From Acinetobacter baretiae (GTDB lineage Bacteria; Pseudomonadota; Gammaproteobacteria; Pseudomonadales; Moraxellaceae), in NCBI RefSeq assembly GCF_015627105.1, contig NZ_VTDM01000004.1, forward strand, positions 39,505 to 103,504: a stretch of 64,000 nucleotides of DNA. The letters run 5' to 3'. Below the pieces are notes generated by a model. It was not told the DNA's origin. It ran no database searches and saw nothing but the letters and a program-made list of their open reading frames with translations. Positions 55,611 through 64,000 of the stretch are shown one piece after another (position 1 is the stretch's first letter; each line of letters begins with the position of its first letter). A program made the translations under genes and the position numbers.

Positions 55611-55946
55611 TCATGCTTCTGGGCTATTTTCTTCGATTAATGGCTTTAATTCGCCATTTTGAAACATTTCAAGAATAATATCACTACCACCAATTAACTC
55701 ACCTTTTACCCACAATTGAGGGAAAGTTGGCCAATTTGCAATTTTAGGCAATGTCGCACGAATATCAGGGTTATCCAAAATATTTACATACGCAAATGGA
55801 CGACCAATTTGACTGAGCGCTTCTACCGCACGGGCAGAAAAACCACACTGTGGAAATTGTGGTGTGCCTTTCATATACAATAACACTGCATGCTTCGCAA
55901 TTTGCTCATGAATCAATGCTTCAGTGTCACGTGCTTGTTCAGTCAT
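55611..55946 (-). CDS. grxD: Monothiol glutaredoxin GrxD
   Basis: 111-aa CGFS-type glutaredoxin carrying or transferring [2Fe-2S] clusters. The motif is QFPQCGFSARA (Cys34) with the following WPTFPQLWVKGELIGGSDI, the glutathione-binding cis-Pro and GG region. No signal peptide. Monocistronic; its terminator is at 55569-55597. Expected role: Fe-S cluster assembly and iron homeostasis in the cytoplasm. Confidence 0.96.
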   Translation of the reverse strand: MTEQARDTEALIHEQIAKHAVLLYMKGTPQFPQCGFSARAVEALSQIGRPFAYVNILDNPDIRATLPKIANWPTFPQLWVKGELIGGSDIILEMFQNGELKPLIEENSPEA

Positions 55947-56079
55947 TTTAGTTCCTTAATCATTTACACTTCTGCGCTATCATAGCGTATAGATCTTCTT
56001 TTGTGTAAGGCTTTTCAGTAAATACCTCTGTACATCTTCTTGATCAAAACACACTACTGATCAAAAATAATCCAAAATA

Positions 56080-56928
56080 TTAATTTACAGGAATGACCAG
56101 TGCAGGATCAATCGCTTTGCCATCTGCCCTTACTTGAAATTCTAACATAACACGATTTGTACCAGACGACCCCATTTGAGCAATTTTTTGACCTGCTTTT
56201 ACTCTAGCTCCACTTTGCACCAACATCATACTATTATGTGCATAAGCACTGATATAACCATTACTATGTTTAATTAAAATAAGATTACCAAACTCTTTTA
56301 GACCATCATCTGCATAAACAACTTGCCCATCGGCTGCAGCCACAACAGGATCTCCAACCTGACCTGCATAACGAATGCCTTTTATATTACGATTTAAGTC
56401 ATATCTTGCAATAATTTCATTTGAAGATGGCTTCACCCAGCGTAAAGCATTACTCGCTGAAGGTGTTGCAACAGAAGGGACTGCTTTTTGTACAGGTGGT
56501 GGTGTTACTTTAACAGGTTGTGCAGGTGGTAATGGAATACTCTGCGTTTGAATAGGCGGAATGCTTTGTGTACGTACAGGTGCCATATTTTGTGGCACAT
56601 TCGGCGTGCTTGTTGTATTCGCAGTTTCAGCCAAACCTGTTAACTTCAAAGATTGATGAACATAAATGGTATAAGGCGCAGGAATATTATTCATTTGCGC
56701 AACAGCAATATAATTTAAACCGTAACGATTTGCGATACCACTTAATGTATCACCTGGTTTTACCACATATGATGTTGGCGCGGCTTGTGTAATGCGTGTT
56801 GGATGATTAATTTCAGGTTTAGATGCACAACCTGTTAACAAAAGACTTGCAATTGGTAAGCCTAACAACACAACACGAGATAACAATCGTGTATAAGGTT
56901 TGGTCTGTTTTTTTATTAAAATTGACAT
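56080..56928 (-). CDS. nlpD: NlpD-like lipoprotein, LysM plus degenerate LytM
   Basis: 282 aa. Lipobox LTGC (Cys34). One LysM repeat YVVKPGDTLSGIANRYGLN (about 54-97), a Pro/Gln-rich linker, then a C-terminal LytM/M23 fold (about 175-280). The M23 HxH metal site is not intact: the usual MLHFEIR-like segment reads RVMLEFQVR, and the other His ligands are missing too. That fits NlpD, which activates the amidase AmiC at the division site rather than cutting murein itself. surE lies upstream in the same direction, a classic surE-nlpD order; rpoS is not in the window. Confidence 0.85.
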   Translation of the reverse strand: MSILIKKQTKPYTRLLSRVVLLGLPIASLLLTGCASKPEINHPTRITQAAPTSYVVKPGDTLSGIANRYGLNYIAVAQMNNIPAPYTIYVHQSLKLTGLAETANTTSTPNVPQNMAPVRTQSIPPIQTQSIPLPPAQPVKVTPPPVQKAVPSVATPSASNALRWVKPSSNEIIARYDLNRNIKGIRYAGQVGDPVVAAADGQVVYADDGLKEFGNLILIKHSNGYISAYAHNSMMLVQSGARVKAGQKIAQMGSSGTNRVMLEFQVRADGKAIDPALVIPVN

Positions 56929-57058
56929 TACTGTTCCTCATTTTTTTCAAACAATGGGTTTGATTGCCTTAGACTAACAAAAAAGCAATCACAGGTTGTG
57001 AAATAAATACCTATTTTCACAAAGCAATAACATCAATACATTCAAGTCTCTCATTTAA

Positions 57059-57832
57059 TTATTCAACATGCTGTTTCAATTGCGCAATCACATTGTAGTT
57101 TGTGGCATCCATTTGTATCGGAGTCACACTAACAAAACCTTGATGAATGGCTTGAAAATCAGAGATTTGATTTACTTCATCATCAATTGTTTTTAACACT
57201 GCCTCACCTGCAAGTCCAATCCAGTACACATGGTGACCTCTTGGATCGACATGATGACTTATAGGCTTGGCTTGCTTACGTTGCCCTTGATAAGTCACTT
57301 GTGTTCCACGAATTTGCTCACGTGGCAAATAAGGAATGTTAATATTTAAGATATGTCGTTCTGGTAAGGATGGCAGTCCTTTGCAAATAAAGTCATGAAC
57401 CCACTGTGCAGCCACCGCAAAAGCATCTTTTTGATGATAATCGCTACGTTGTTGCCCAACTAAAGACACAGCAATTGCAGGTTGTTTCATCAAACGCCCC
57501 TCAAAAGCAGCACCCACCGTGCCTGAATACAACACATCATCTCCTAAGTTAGAGCCACTATTAATCCCGCTAACCACTAAATCAAATTCAAGATCAAACA
57601 AACCGTTCATCGATAAATACACACAATCTGCAGGAGTTCCATTGACTGCCCATACATCTGGCATAATTTCTACAGGTCGTAATGGTCGATCTAAACTAAG
57701 CGCACTTGAAAAACCACTTTTTTCTGAATCAGGTGCCACAATAATCACACGCCCTAAGGGCTTTAGCGCTTTAGCCAATGCTTGAATACCCGGTGCTAAC
57801 ACACCATCGTCATTTGAAATTAGAATATTCAC
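57059..57832 (-). CDS. surE: 5'/3'-nucleotidase SurE
   Basis: Metal-dependent phosphatase acting on nucleoside monophosphates and exopolyphosphate, associated with stationary-phase survival. NDDG (Asp8-Asp9) metal site in [13 protein letters not shown], then [22 protein letters not shown] and [22 protein letters not shown], all conserved. 257 aa, with start at a GTG at 57832. Likely in one transcript with nlpD (130-base gap). The 224-base upstream gap holds a direct repeat TTTATACAG (twice near 57958) and no clear operator. Confidence 0.95.
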   Translation of the reverse strand: MNILISNDDGVLAPGIQALAKALKPLGRVIIVAPDSEKSGFSSALSLDRPLRPVEIMPDVWAVNGTPADCVYLSMNGLFDLEFDLVVSGINSGSNLGDDVLYSGTVGAAFEGRLMKQPAIAVSLVGQQRSDYHQKDAFAVAAQWVHDFICKGLPSLPERHILNINIPYLPREQIRGTQVTYQGQRKQAKPISHHVDPRGHHVYWIGLAGEAVLKTIDDEVNQISDFQAIHQGFVSVTPIQMDATNYNVIAQLKQHVE

Positions 57833-58056
57833 AATTCACCATAAAAAATTAAAGTTGAGAAAAAATAATGCCTTAAATAACACCATTGGCATTGAGTTAA
57901 AGTACTTTATATACACAAAAATGTGTAAAAGATTCTAAATATAAAATTTAAACAACACTTTATACAGGTTTTATACAGTTTATTGCTTTCATTCTAGTGA
58001 AAGTTGTTTAATATCGTAAACAGCTTTTAAAATATGATGCCCATACAGTACTGCTT

Positions 58057-58473
58057 ATGATAAAAAATCCATTAAACCATGCCTTAACCGCTTGCCTAAT
58101 GAGCAGCATTTTATTGGCTTTGCCTGTAAGTTCGTTGTATGCCAAAGCCACAGAAACAGAAGACAAAAATATTGATGTCACACCACAACAAACAGGTGTC
58201 ACAGATGAAGAACTCGCAGCCATTTATGTCTTGTCTGAACTGTGTAGCGATTATGGCTTTAAAAAAGATCCAAATTACCGCAGTGGCTATGCAGAACTGC
58301 TAAAAGAAAATATGCCGGGCATTCAAAACCCAATGAACGCACTACAAATGCGCACCAAACAAAAAGATTTCAAACCCTTTTTAGAACAAGCGAGACAAGA
58401 TGCAAACAAAGCTGGCGAAGCCGAAAATAAAGAAATTTGCAAAGAAATATCATCTTTAGCAAAAAGCCCTTAA
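58057..58473 (+). CDS. Hypothetical secreted protein
   Basis: 138 aa with a signal peptide (about 1-30, cleaved near LYA-KAT). The mature part is polar and helical with two Cys (ELCSDYG and KEICKEI) that could form a disulfide. Contains DEELAAIYVLSELCSDYGFKKDPNYRSGYAELLKE. I do not recognise a characterised family; related small periplasmic proteins seem common in Moraxellaceae, but that is from memory. Lone gene between surE (divergent) and dacC. Confidence 0.7.
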   Translation: MIKNPLNHALTACLMSSILLALPVSSLYAKATETEDKNIDVTPQQTGVTDEELAAIYVLSELCSDYGFKKDPNYRSGYAELLKENMPGIQNPMNALQMRTKQKDFKPFLEQARQDANKAGEAENKEICKEISSLAKSP

Positions 58474-58583
58474 ATTATCCTGTAGACAACGTAAATAAGC
58501 ACATAACACATATAGAAGTTAGCTAGACTTTGTCCTACAATGCCCACTTTATTACACGACTCTAACCATTGGAATGATCCTCA

Positions 58584-59732
58584 ATGAGCAGAACAAGCAC
58601 CTTTGCTGCGCTCCTACTTTTACCATCACTGTCGTATGCAGCAACTGTCCTATCTTCACCGCCTGAATTAGATAATAAATCATATGTCCTTATGGACTAT
58701 CAGACAGGACAAATCCTTGCTGCAAAAAACGAGAATGAAAAACTCGCTCCTGCATCAATGACAAAAATGATGACCAGCTACATCGTTGAACAAAAACTTC
58801 TGAAAGGACAACTCACAGAAACTGAAAATGTGAGAGTAAATGAAGATGCTTGGTGTCGTGGTAATCGTTCAGAATCATGCATGTTTGTACCTCTAAATGG
58901 TACAGCAACCGTTATGCAAATGTTACGAGGAATTATTGTACAATCGGGCAATGATTCTGCAAAAGCCATGGCAGAACATTTAGCAGGCAATGAAGGTACT
59001 TTTGCCCACATGATGAACCAAGAGGCTAAAAGAATTGGTATGCAAAATACCAACTTCATGAACTCTACAGGTTTACCTGCCGATGGCCACTATTCAACGG
59101 CCAAAGATATGGCCATACTTGCGCAACATATTATTCACGACAGTGCTAAATACTATCCGATTTACTCAGAAAAAGAATTCACCTTCAACAACATCAAACA
59201 AGGTAACCGTAATCCACTACTCTACACAGATCCAACGGTAGATGGGTTAAAAACGGGTCATACCAATGAAGCAGGTTATTGCTTAACCACATCAAGCAAA
59301 CGTGGGCCAATGCGTTTAATTACCGTCATTTTTGGTGCGCCAAGTATTAATGCACGTGCGGTACAAACGCGCGAGCTACTCGCTTGGGGTTATGCTAACT
59401 ATGAAACGGTTCGAGTTAAACCTGCAGGCCAAACATTAAAGAATGTAAAAGTTTGGTTTGGTACAGAAAATGAAGTCCCTGTGGGTTTAGCAGATGATTT
59501 TAGTGTGACTATGCCAAAAGGACAAGCAGGCGATATTAAAACCGATCTACAAATTTCACAGTCTATTAATGCGCCTCTACAAAGTGGTCAAGTGATTGGT
59601 AAACTGGTTGCCTCTCTCAATGGTAAAGTGATTTCAGAAAAACCTGTTGTTGCACTCAAAGCTGTCGAAGAAGCAGGTTTCTTTTCTCGAATGATTGATC
59701 ATATCAAACAATTTTTTAGTAATTTATTCTAA
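58584..59732 (+). CDS. dacC: D-alanyl-D-alanine carboxypeptidase (PBP5/6 type)
   Basis: Class C low-molecular-mass PBP removing terminal D-Ala from murein. Signal peptide 1-19, then SMTK with Ser58/Lys61 (PASMTKMM), SGN at 121-123 and KTG at 224-226 in DGLKTGHTNEAG. All catalytic motifs are intact. The C-terminal PBP5_C domain and a terminal amphipathic helix (FSRMIDHIKQFFSNLF) anchor it to the inner membrane. 382 aa. Monocistronic. Confidence 0.93.
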   Translation: MSRTSTFAALLLLPSLSYAATVLSSPPELDNKSYVLMDYQTGQILAAKNENEKLAPASMTKMMTSYIVEQKLLKGQLTETENVRVNEDAWCRGNRSESCMFVPLNGTATVMQMLRGIIVQSGNDSAKAMAEHLAGNEGTFAHMMNQEAKRIGMQNTNFMNSTGLPADGHYSTAKDMAILAQHIIHDSAKYYPIYSEKEFTFNNIKQGNRNPLLYTDPTVDGLKTGHTNEAGYCLTTSSKRGPMRLITVIFGAPSINARAVQTRELLAWGYANYETVRVKPAGQTLKNVKVWFGTENEVPVGLADDFSVTMPKGQAGDIKTDLQISQSINAPLQSGQVIGKLVASLNGKVISEKPVVALKAVEEAGFFSRMIDHIKQFFSNLF

Positions 59733-59805
59733 TTTGCGAGCAAGCATAGCATCATGTGTCTAAATTGCGTAAAATACGCGTTTTTAGCACATGGTGTATT
59801 TAGGC

Positions 59806-60297
59806 ATGGCAAACCATTGGTCTACACATGTGACTGTTGCGACAGTCATTGAACAAGATGGACAATACCTTTTTGTGGAAGAACACAGTAAAGGTGTTGT
59901 GCATACTGTGTACAACCAGCCTGCAGGCCATTTAGAATATAATGAAACACTTATCGAAGCTGCACAACGAGAAACGCTTGAAGAAACAGGCTACACTGTA
60001 GAGATTGACCATTTGATTGGTATTTATACCTACACTCCCCCTATGGCACCAGACCGTAGCTATTTTAGATTCTGTTTTGCAGCTCATATTACACATCCGA
60101 TTGCAAATACAACGCTCGACCCAGATATTATTCGTACGACTTGGCTCACAAAAGAACAATTAGAACATACCGCTCAAGCTCGTAGCCCTTTGGTGCTTCA
60201 AGCAATTCAAGATTATGAACAAGGACAAAAATATCCTTTGTCTATGATTTATGAACACCCTTTTCACTCTCAACCTACTTTAACTTTGGATACCTAG
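59806..60297 (+). CDS. nudJ: NUDIX hydrolase NudJ-like
   Basis: 163-aa Nudix protein. The Nudix box is [23 protein letters not shown], complete, with a preceding NQPAGHLE as in NudJ. The N-terminus [19 protein letters not shown] and the C-terminal TWLTKEQLE match E. coli NudJ, which hydrolyses pyrophosphates, including thiamine and isoprenoid pyrophosphates. Upstream ATG at 59791 is possible; 59806 fits better. First gene of a unit with mnmA (4-base gap), hflD and purB, an order found in other gammaproteobacteria. Confidence 0.88.
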   Translation: MANHWSTHVTVATVIEQDGQYLFVEEHSKGVVHTVYNQPAGHLEYNETLIEAAQRETLEETGYTVEIDHLIGIYTYTPPMAPDRSYFRFCFAAHITHPIANTTLDPDIIRTTWLTKEQLEHTAQARSPLVLQAIQDYEQGQKYPLSMIYEHPFHSQPTLTLDT

Positions 60298-60301
60298 TCC
60301 T

Positions 60302-61432
60302 ATGCAACAACGTGTCATCGTCGGTATGTCTGGTGGTGTAGATTCTTCAGTTTCTGCGGCTTTATTACTTCAACAAGGCTATCATGTTGAAGGACTATTT
60401 ATGAAAAATTGGGAAGAAGATGATGGCACTGAATACTGTACTGCCTTAGAAGATCTTGCAGATGCACAGGCAGTGGCAGATAAACTTGGCATTACCCTAC
60501 ATACAGCCAATTTTGCGATGGAATATTGGGACCGTGTATTTGAACACTTTCTTGCCGAATATGCTGCAGGGCGTACACCAAACCCAGATATTTTATGTAA
60601 TAAAGAAATTAAATTTAAGGCATTTTTAGATCATGCGATGACCTTAGGGGCAGATTTTATTGCAACAGGCCATTACACACGCCGTGGTGCAACACAAATC
60701 AATACTCAAGGTCAACATTATGCGCCACTGCTTCGAGGCATAGATCAAAACAAAGATCAAAGTTATTTTTTACATGCTGTCAACGGTCAAGAAATTAATA
60801 AAACACTTTTTCCTGTAGGTAATATTGAGAAACCTGAAGTACGTCGCATTGCAGAAAAATTAGGCCTTGCAACAGCAAAAAAGAAAGATTCAACAGGAAT
60901 CTGCTTTATTGGTGAAAGACGCTTTCATGATTTCTTAAAACAATATCTCCCAGCACAACCCGGAAAAATTGTACTTGAAGATGGAAAAGAAGTCGGTGAA
61001 CACCATGGCCTGATGTATTATACCCTCGGACAACGTGGTGGTATTGGCTTAGGTGGCATTAAAGATAGTCAAGAAGGCGCTTGGTTTGTACTTTATAAAG
61101 ATTTAAAACACAACCGATTAGTGGTAGGTCAAGGTCATGAAAACCCGCTTATGCAAAGTACAATCCTTTGGACAACAGCAATAGATTGGGTTTCAGGTGA
61201 ACATACCATTCCTACAACAGGGTTTCGTTGTACCGCAAAAACACGTTATCGCCAACCTGATCAATCATGCACCTTATTTGTAGATGAACAATACGGTATA
61301 CGTGTTGAATTTGATGTTTCTCAACGTGCTGTTACCCCCGGTCAAAGCGTTGTATTTTATGCTGGTGAGGTGTGTTTAGGTGGTGGTGTTATCCATCATA
61401 GTAATGCACCAACCCCTGACTTTATTTACTGA
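60302..61432 (+). CDS. mnmA: tRNA-specific 2-thiouridylase MnmA
   Basis: Adds sulfur at U34 of Lys, Glu and Gln tRNAs using ATP and persulfide from the Tus relay. PP-loop GMSGGVDSS (8-16), catalytic [12 protein letters not shown] (first Cys) and [11 protein letters not shown] (second Cys). 376 aa. Follows nudJ by four bases and precedes hflD by 18. The TusA-like gene at 26617 may supply sulfur to it. Confidence 0.96.
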   Translation: MQQRVIVGMSGGVDSSVSAALLLQQGYHVEGLFMKNWEEDDGTEYCTALEDLADAQAVADKLGITLHTANFAMEYWDRVFEHFLAEYAAGRTPNPDILCNKEIKFKAFLDHAMTLGADFIATGHYTRRGATQINTQGQHYAPLLRGIDQNKDQSYFLHAVNGQEINKTLFPVGNIEKPEVRRIAEKLGLATAKKKDSTGICFIGERRFHDFLKQYLPAQPGKIVLEDGKEVGEHHGLMYYTLGQRGGIGLGGIKDSQEGAWFVLYKDLKHNRLVVGQGHENPLMQSTILWTTAIDWVSGEHTIPTTGFRCTAKTRYRQPDQSCTLFVDEQYGIRVEFDVSQRAVTPGQSVVFYAGEVCLGGGVIHHSNAPTPDFIY

Positions 61433-61450
61433 TAAAAGGATAAGAAAGGC

Positions 61451-62194
61451 ATGGTTGATCAGCCCTTTCAACAACCTAGCATACTTACAGATGCTCAAAA
61501 TCGAACCCTTGCTCTTGCAGGGGTTTTCCAAGCCGCCCAACTGACGCACTTAACTGCTCTTGCAGGTACACAGCGCAGTGGCGATAGTTGTTCATTTTAT
61601 TTCGAACAACTGATCAAGGCCAGCTTAAACATACGCCCAACCTCTCAAAAACAATCAAAGCTTAATCCGCTTGATTTATTTGATCATTTCAACTCTCTTA
61701 CGCTTGGTTTGCAAAACCTTGAAGATAGTGTGAATCAGCCTTTTTCACCGCACCCTAAAACACGCACACCTAAATTACCCCAAGCAAAACTGGCAACAAC
61801 TTATGCAATCTCGCTATTACAGCTAGAAAAAAAAGTATATAGCAACCCTTTATTTGTTGAGAAAATCACCCAAACACAACAAAAAATACTCCAACAATTA
61901 TCTTTTTTTGATCAAAACTATTTACACCCAAGCATTATTGCCAATCTTGCACAAACCTACTTAGATACTGCTGCGCAAATAGAGCCTCGTATTTTAGTCA
62001 GAGGTAATCCTGAAGCCTTTAAAGATGCCCAACATACTAATCGTATACGTGCCATGTTATTTACTGGCCTACAACTTGCTCATCTATGGCGACAAATGGG
62101 TGGAAGATCTCGGCACTTAATTTTTAGTAAACGTAAAATCAAACAAAACATTCATGCCATTGCTCGTATGCAGTTTCAGCTTGCAGAAAAGTAA
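61451..62194 (+). CDS. hflD: High-frequency lysogenisation protein HflD homologue
   Basis: 247 aa, helical peripheral membrane protein. The N-terminus [20 protein letters not shown] and the C-terminal [40 protein letters not shown] are typical of HflD. In E. coli HflD sequesters phage lambda CII at the membrane; the normal role is unclear. It sits between mnmA and purB, the same order as E. coli. Its N-terminus is slightly longer than the E. coli protein. Confidence 0.9.
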   Translation: MVDQPFQQPSILTDAQNRTLALAGVFQAAQLTHLTALAGTQRSGDSCSFYFEQLIKASLNIRPTSQKQSKLNPLDLFDHFNSLTLGLQNLEDSVNQPFSPHPKTRTPKLPQAKLATTYAISLLQLEKKVYSNPLFVEKITQTQQKILQQLSFFDQNYLHPSIIANLAQTYLDTAAQIEPRILVRGNPEAFKDAQHTNRIRAMLFTGLQLAHLWRQMGGRSRHLIFSKRKIKQNIHAIARMQFQLAEK

Positions 62195-62212
62195 CAATTT
62201 TAGGTGTCATAA

Positions 62213-63625
<1,413 letters not shown>

Positions 63626-63637
63626 GCCAATTTTTTC

Positions 63638-63672
63638 AAAAAGGGGAAGTATTTATTACTTCCCCTTTTTTA
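63638..63672 (+). terminator. Intrinsic terminator after purB
   Basis: AAAAAGGGGAAGT / ACTTCCCCTTTTTT hairpin with a T-run. Confidence 0.88.
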
Positions 63673-63727
63673 TTAAAACAGATCATGAAAGTTTATATAC
63701 ACAAAATTTCACCGTATAAAAACTAAG

Positions 63728-64000
63728 TATATCCTCTATAGTCAAACAATCTAATTACTCATACAGAAATGAAAAAACATCTGAAAGAGTCGATCAATAC
63801 AATCCTCTTGCCATTCTTTTCTCTTTTTCTTAATCCATGCCCAAGTCTTTTCAATAGAATTCAAATCAGGACTATAAGCAGGCAACCATAAAATCTGATG
63901 CCCATAGTGTTCCAATAACTCCTGTATATCCGATCGCTTATGAAAGGCCACATTATCCATCACGATGACACTATTTTGGGGTAGTTCGGGAATAAGAAAA
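63728..64000. mobile_element. IS630-type insertion sequence, right part; outer boundary approximate
   Basis: Contains the transposase end. The IS end should lie between the purB terminator (63672) and the transposase stop (63751). IS630 elements insert at TA; the segment AAGTATATCCTCTATAGTC near 63726-63744 may hold the terminal repeat, but the other end is outside the window, so I cannot verify it. Confidence 0.5.
63751..64000 (-). CDS. IS630-family transposase, C-terminal part (cut by window edge)
   Basis: 83 codons of the DDE-type transposase; the frame remains open to base 64000, so the gene continues outside. Diagnostic text is VIVMDNVAFHK (the second catalytic Asp and the N/HK stretch) and YSPDLNSIEKTWAWIKK, which carries the third acid in the NxIE motif. 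The protein ends HFCMSN, at 63751. It is an IS630/Tc1-mariner superfamily member; the particular IS cannot be named. Sits 126 bases after purB, beyond its terminator. Confidence 0.88.
   Translation of the reverse strand, partial: FLIPELPQNSVIVMDNVAFHKRSDIQELLEHYGHQILWLPAYSPDLNSIEKTWAWIKKKRKEWQEDCIDRLFQMFFHFCMSN

Overview
The window looks like the chromosome of an Acinetobacter species (Gammaproteobacteria, Moraxellaceae). This rests on family recognition and gene order: the DNA is clearly AT-rich, BioB, TrmB, RuvC and MutS read like the Acinetobacter forms, and the neighbourhoods mutS-fdxA, mnmA-hflD-purB, rpsU-yqeY, pyrD-cvpA-purF and surE-nlpD are gammaproteobacterial core order. No tRNA, rRNA, CRISPR array or prophage was seen. 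The only mobile element is the end of an IS630-type insertion sequence cut by the right edge.

Layout. 0-9.6 kb: patatin-like lipase, DUF815 ATPase, transketolase (tktA), a secreted LEA-like lysine-rich protein, metK, fxsA, ruvC, bioB. 9.6-14.5 kb: histidine acid phosphatase, O-methyltransferase, universal stress protein, acyltransferase, YigZ, a perfect 7-bp VNTR and a DUF1653 protein. 14.5-26.3 kb: tsaD, rpsU-yqeY, a possible HolD, a catalytically dead M48-type membrane protein, pyrD-cvpA-purF, nitroreductase-gpsA-sixA, a DEAD-box helicase and a cold-shock protein. 26.6-31.4 kb: a TusA-like protein, rpoH, DUF423, then a three-gene periplasmic flavin/cytochrome module (FMN-binding protein, ApbE, cytochrome b-like protein) divergent from an outer-membrane protein, with a good Fur box between them. 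31.4-48.4 kb: DinB-like protein, LysE exporter, hydroxyacid dehydrogenase, mutS, fdxA, M15 lipoprotein, YqiJ-like protein, NCS2 permease, LRAT-like protein, glnS, ppiB, lpxH, gabP, grxB and a Pif1-type helicase. 48.5-54 kb: a glutamine amidotransferase and one very large gene (about 1470 codons). 54-64 kb: trmB, DUF2520, grxD, nlpD, surE, a small secreted protein, dacC, nudJ-mnmA-hflD-purB and the IS630 fragment.

How the genes work together. Most of the window is housekeeping: purine and pyrimidine synthesis, tRNA modification, DNA repair, envelope growth and stress response. Co-directional clusters with short gaps suggest operons for pyrD-cvpA-purF, nitroreductase-gpsA-sixA, FMN-bind-apbE-cytochrome, ppiB-lpxH and nudJ-mnmA-hflD-purB.

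The best candidate for something undescribed is the single large gene at 49264-53682. It has an N-terminal CxxC knuckle, an SF1 (UvrD-like) helicase core whose Walker B acidic pair is altered, a long TPR-like helical region, four near-identical 30-residue coiled-coil repeats and a C-terminal domain I do not recognise. Other notable items are the Fur-box flavin module with an apparent ATT start for ApbE, the pseudo-HtpX protein, the LEA-like 11-mer protein, and the 10-copy GAGTAGT repeat ahead of the DUF1653 gene. All functional statements are from reading the sequence; no searches were run.
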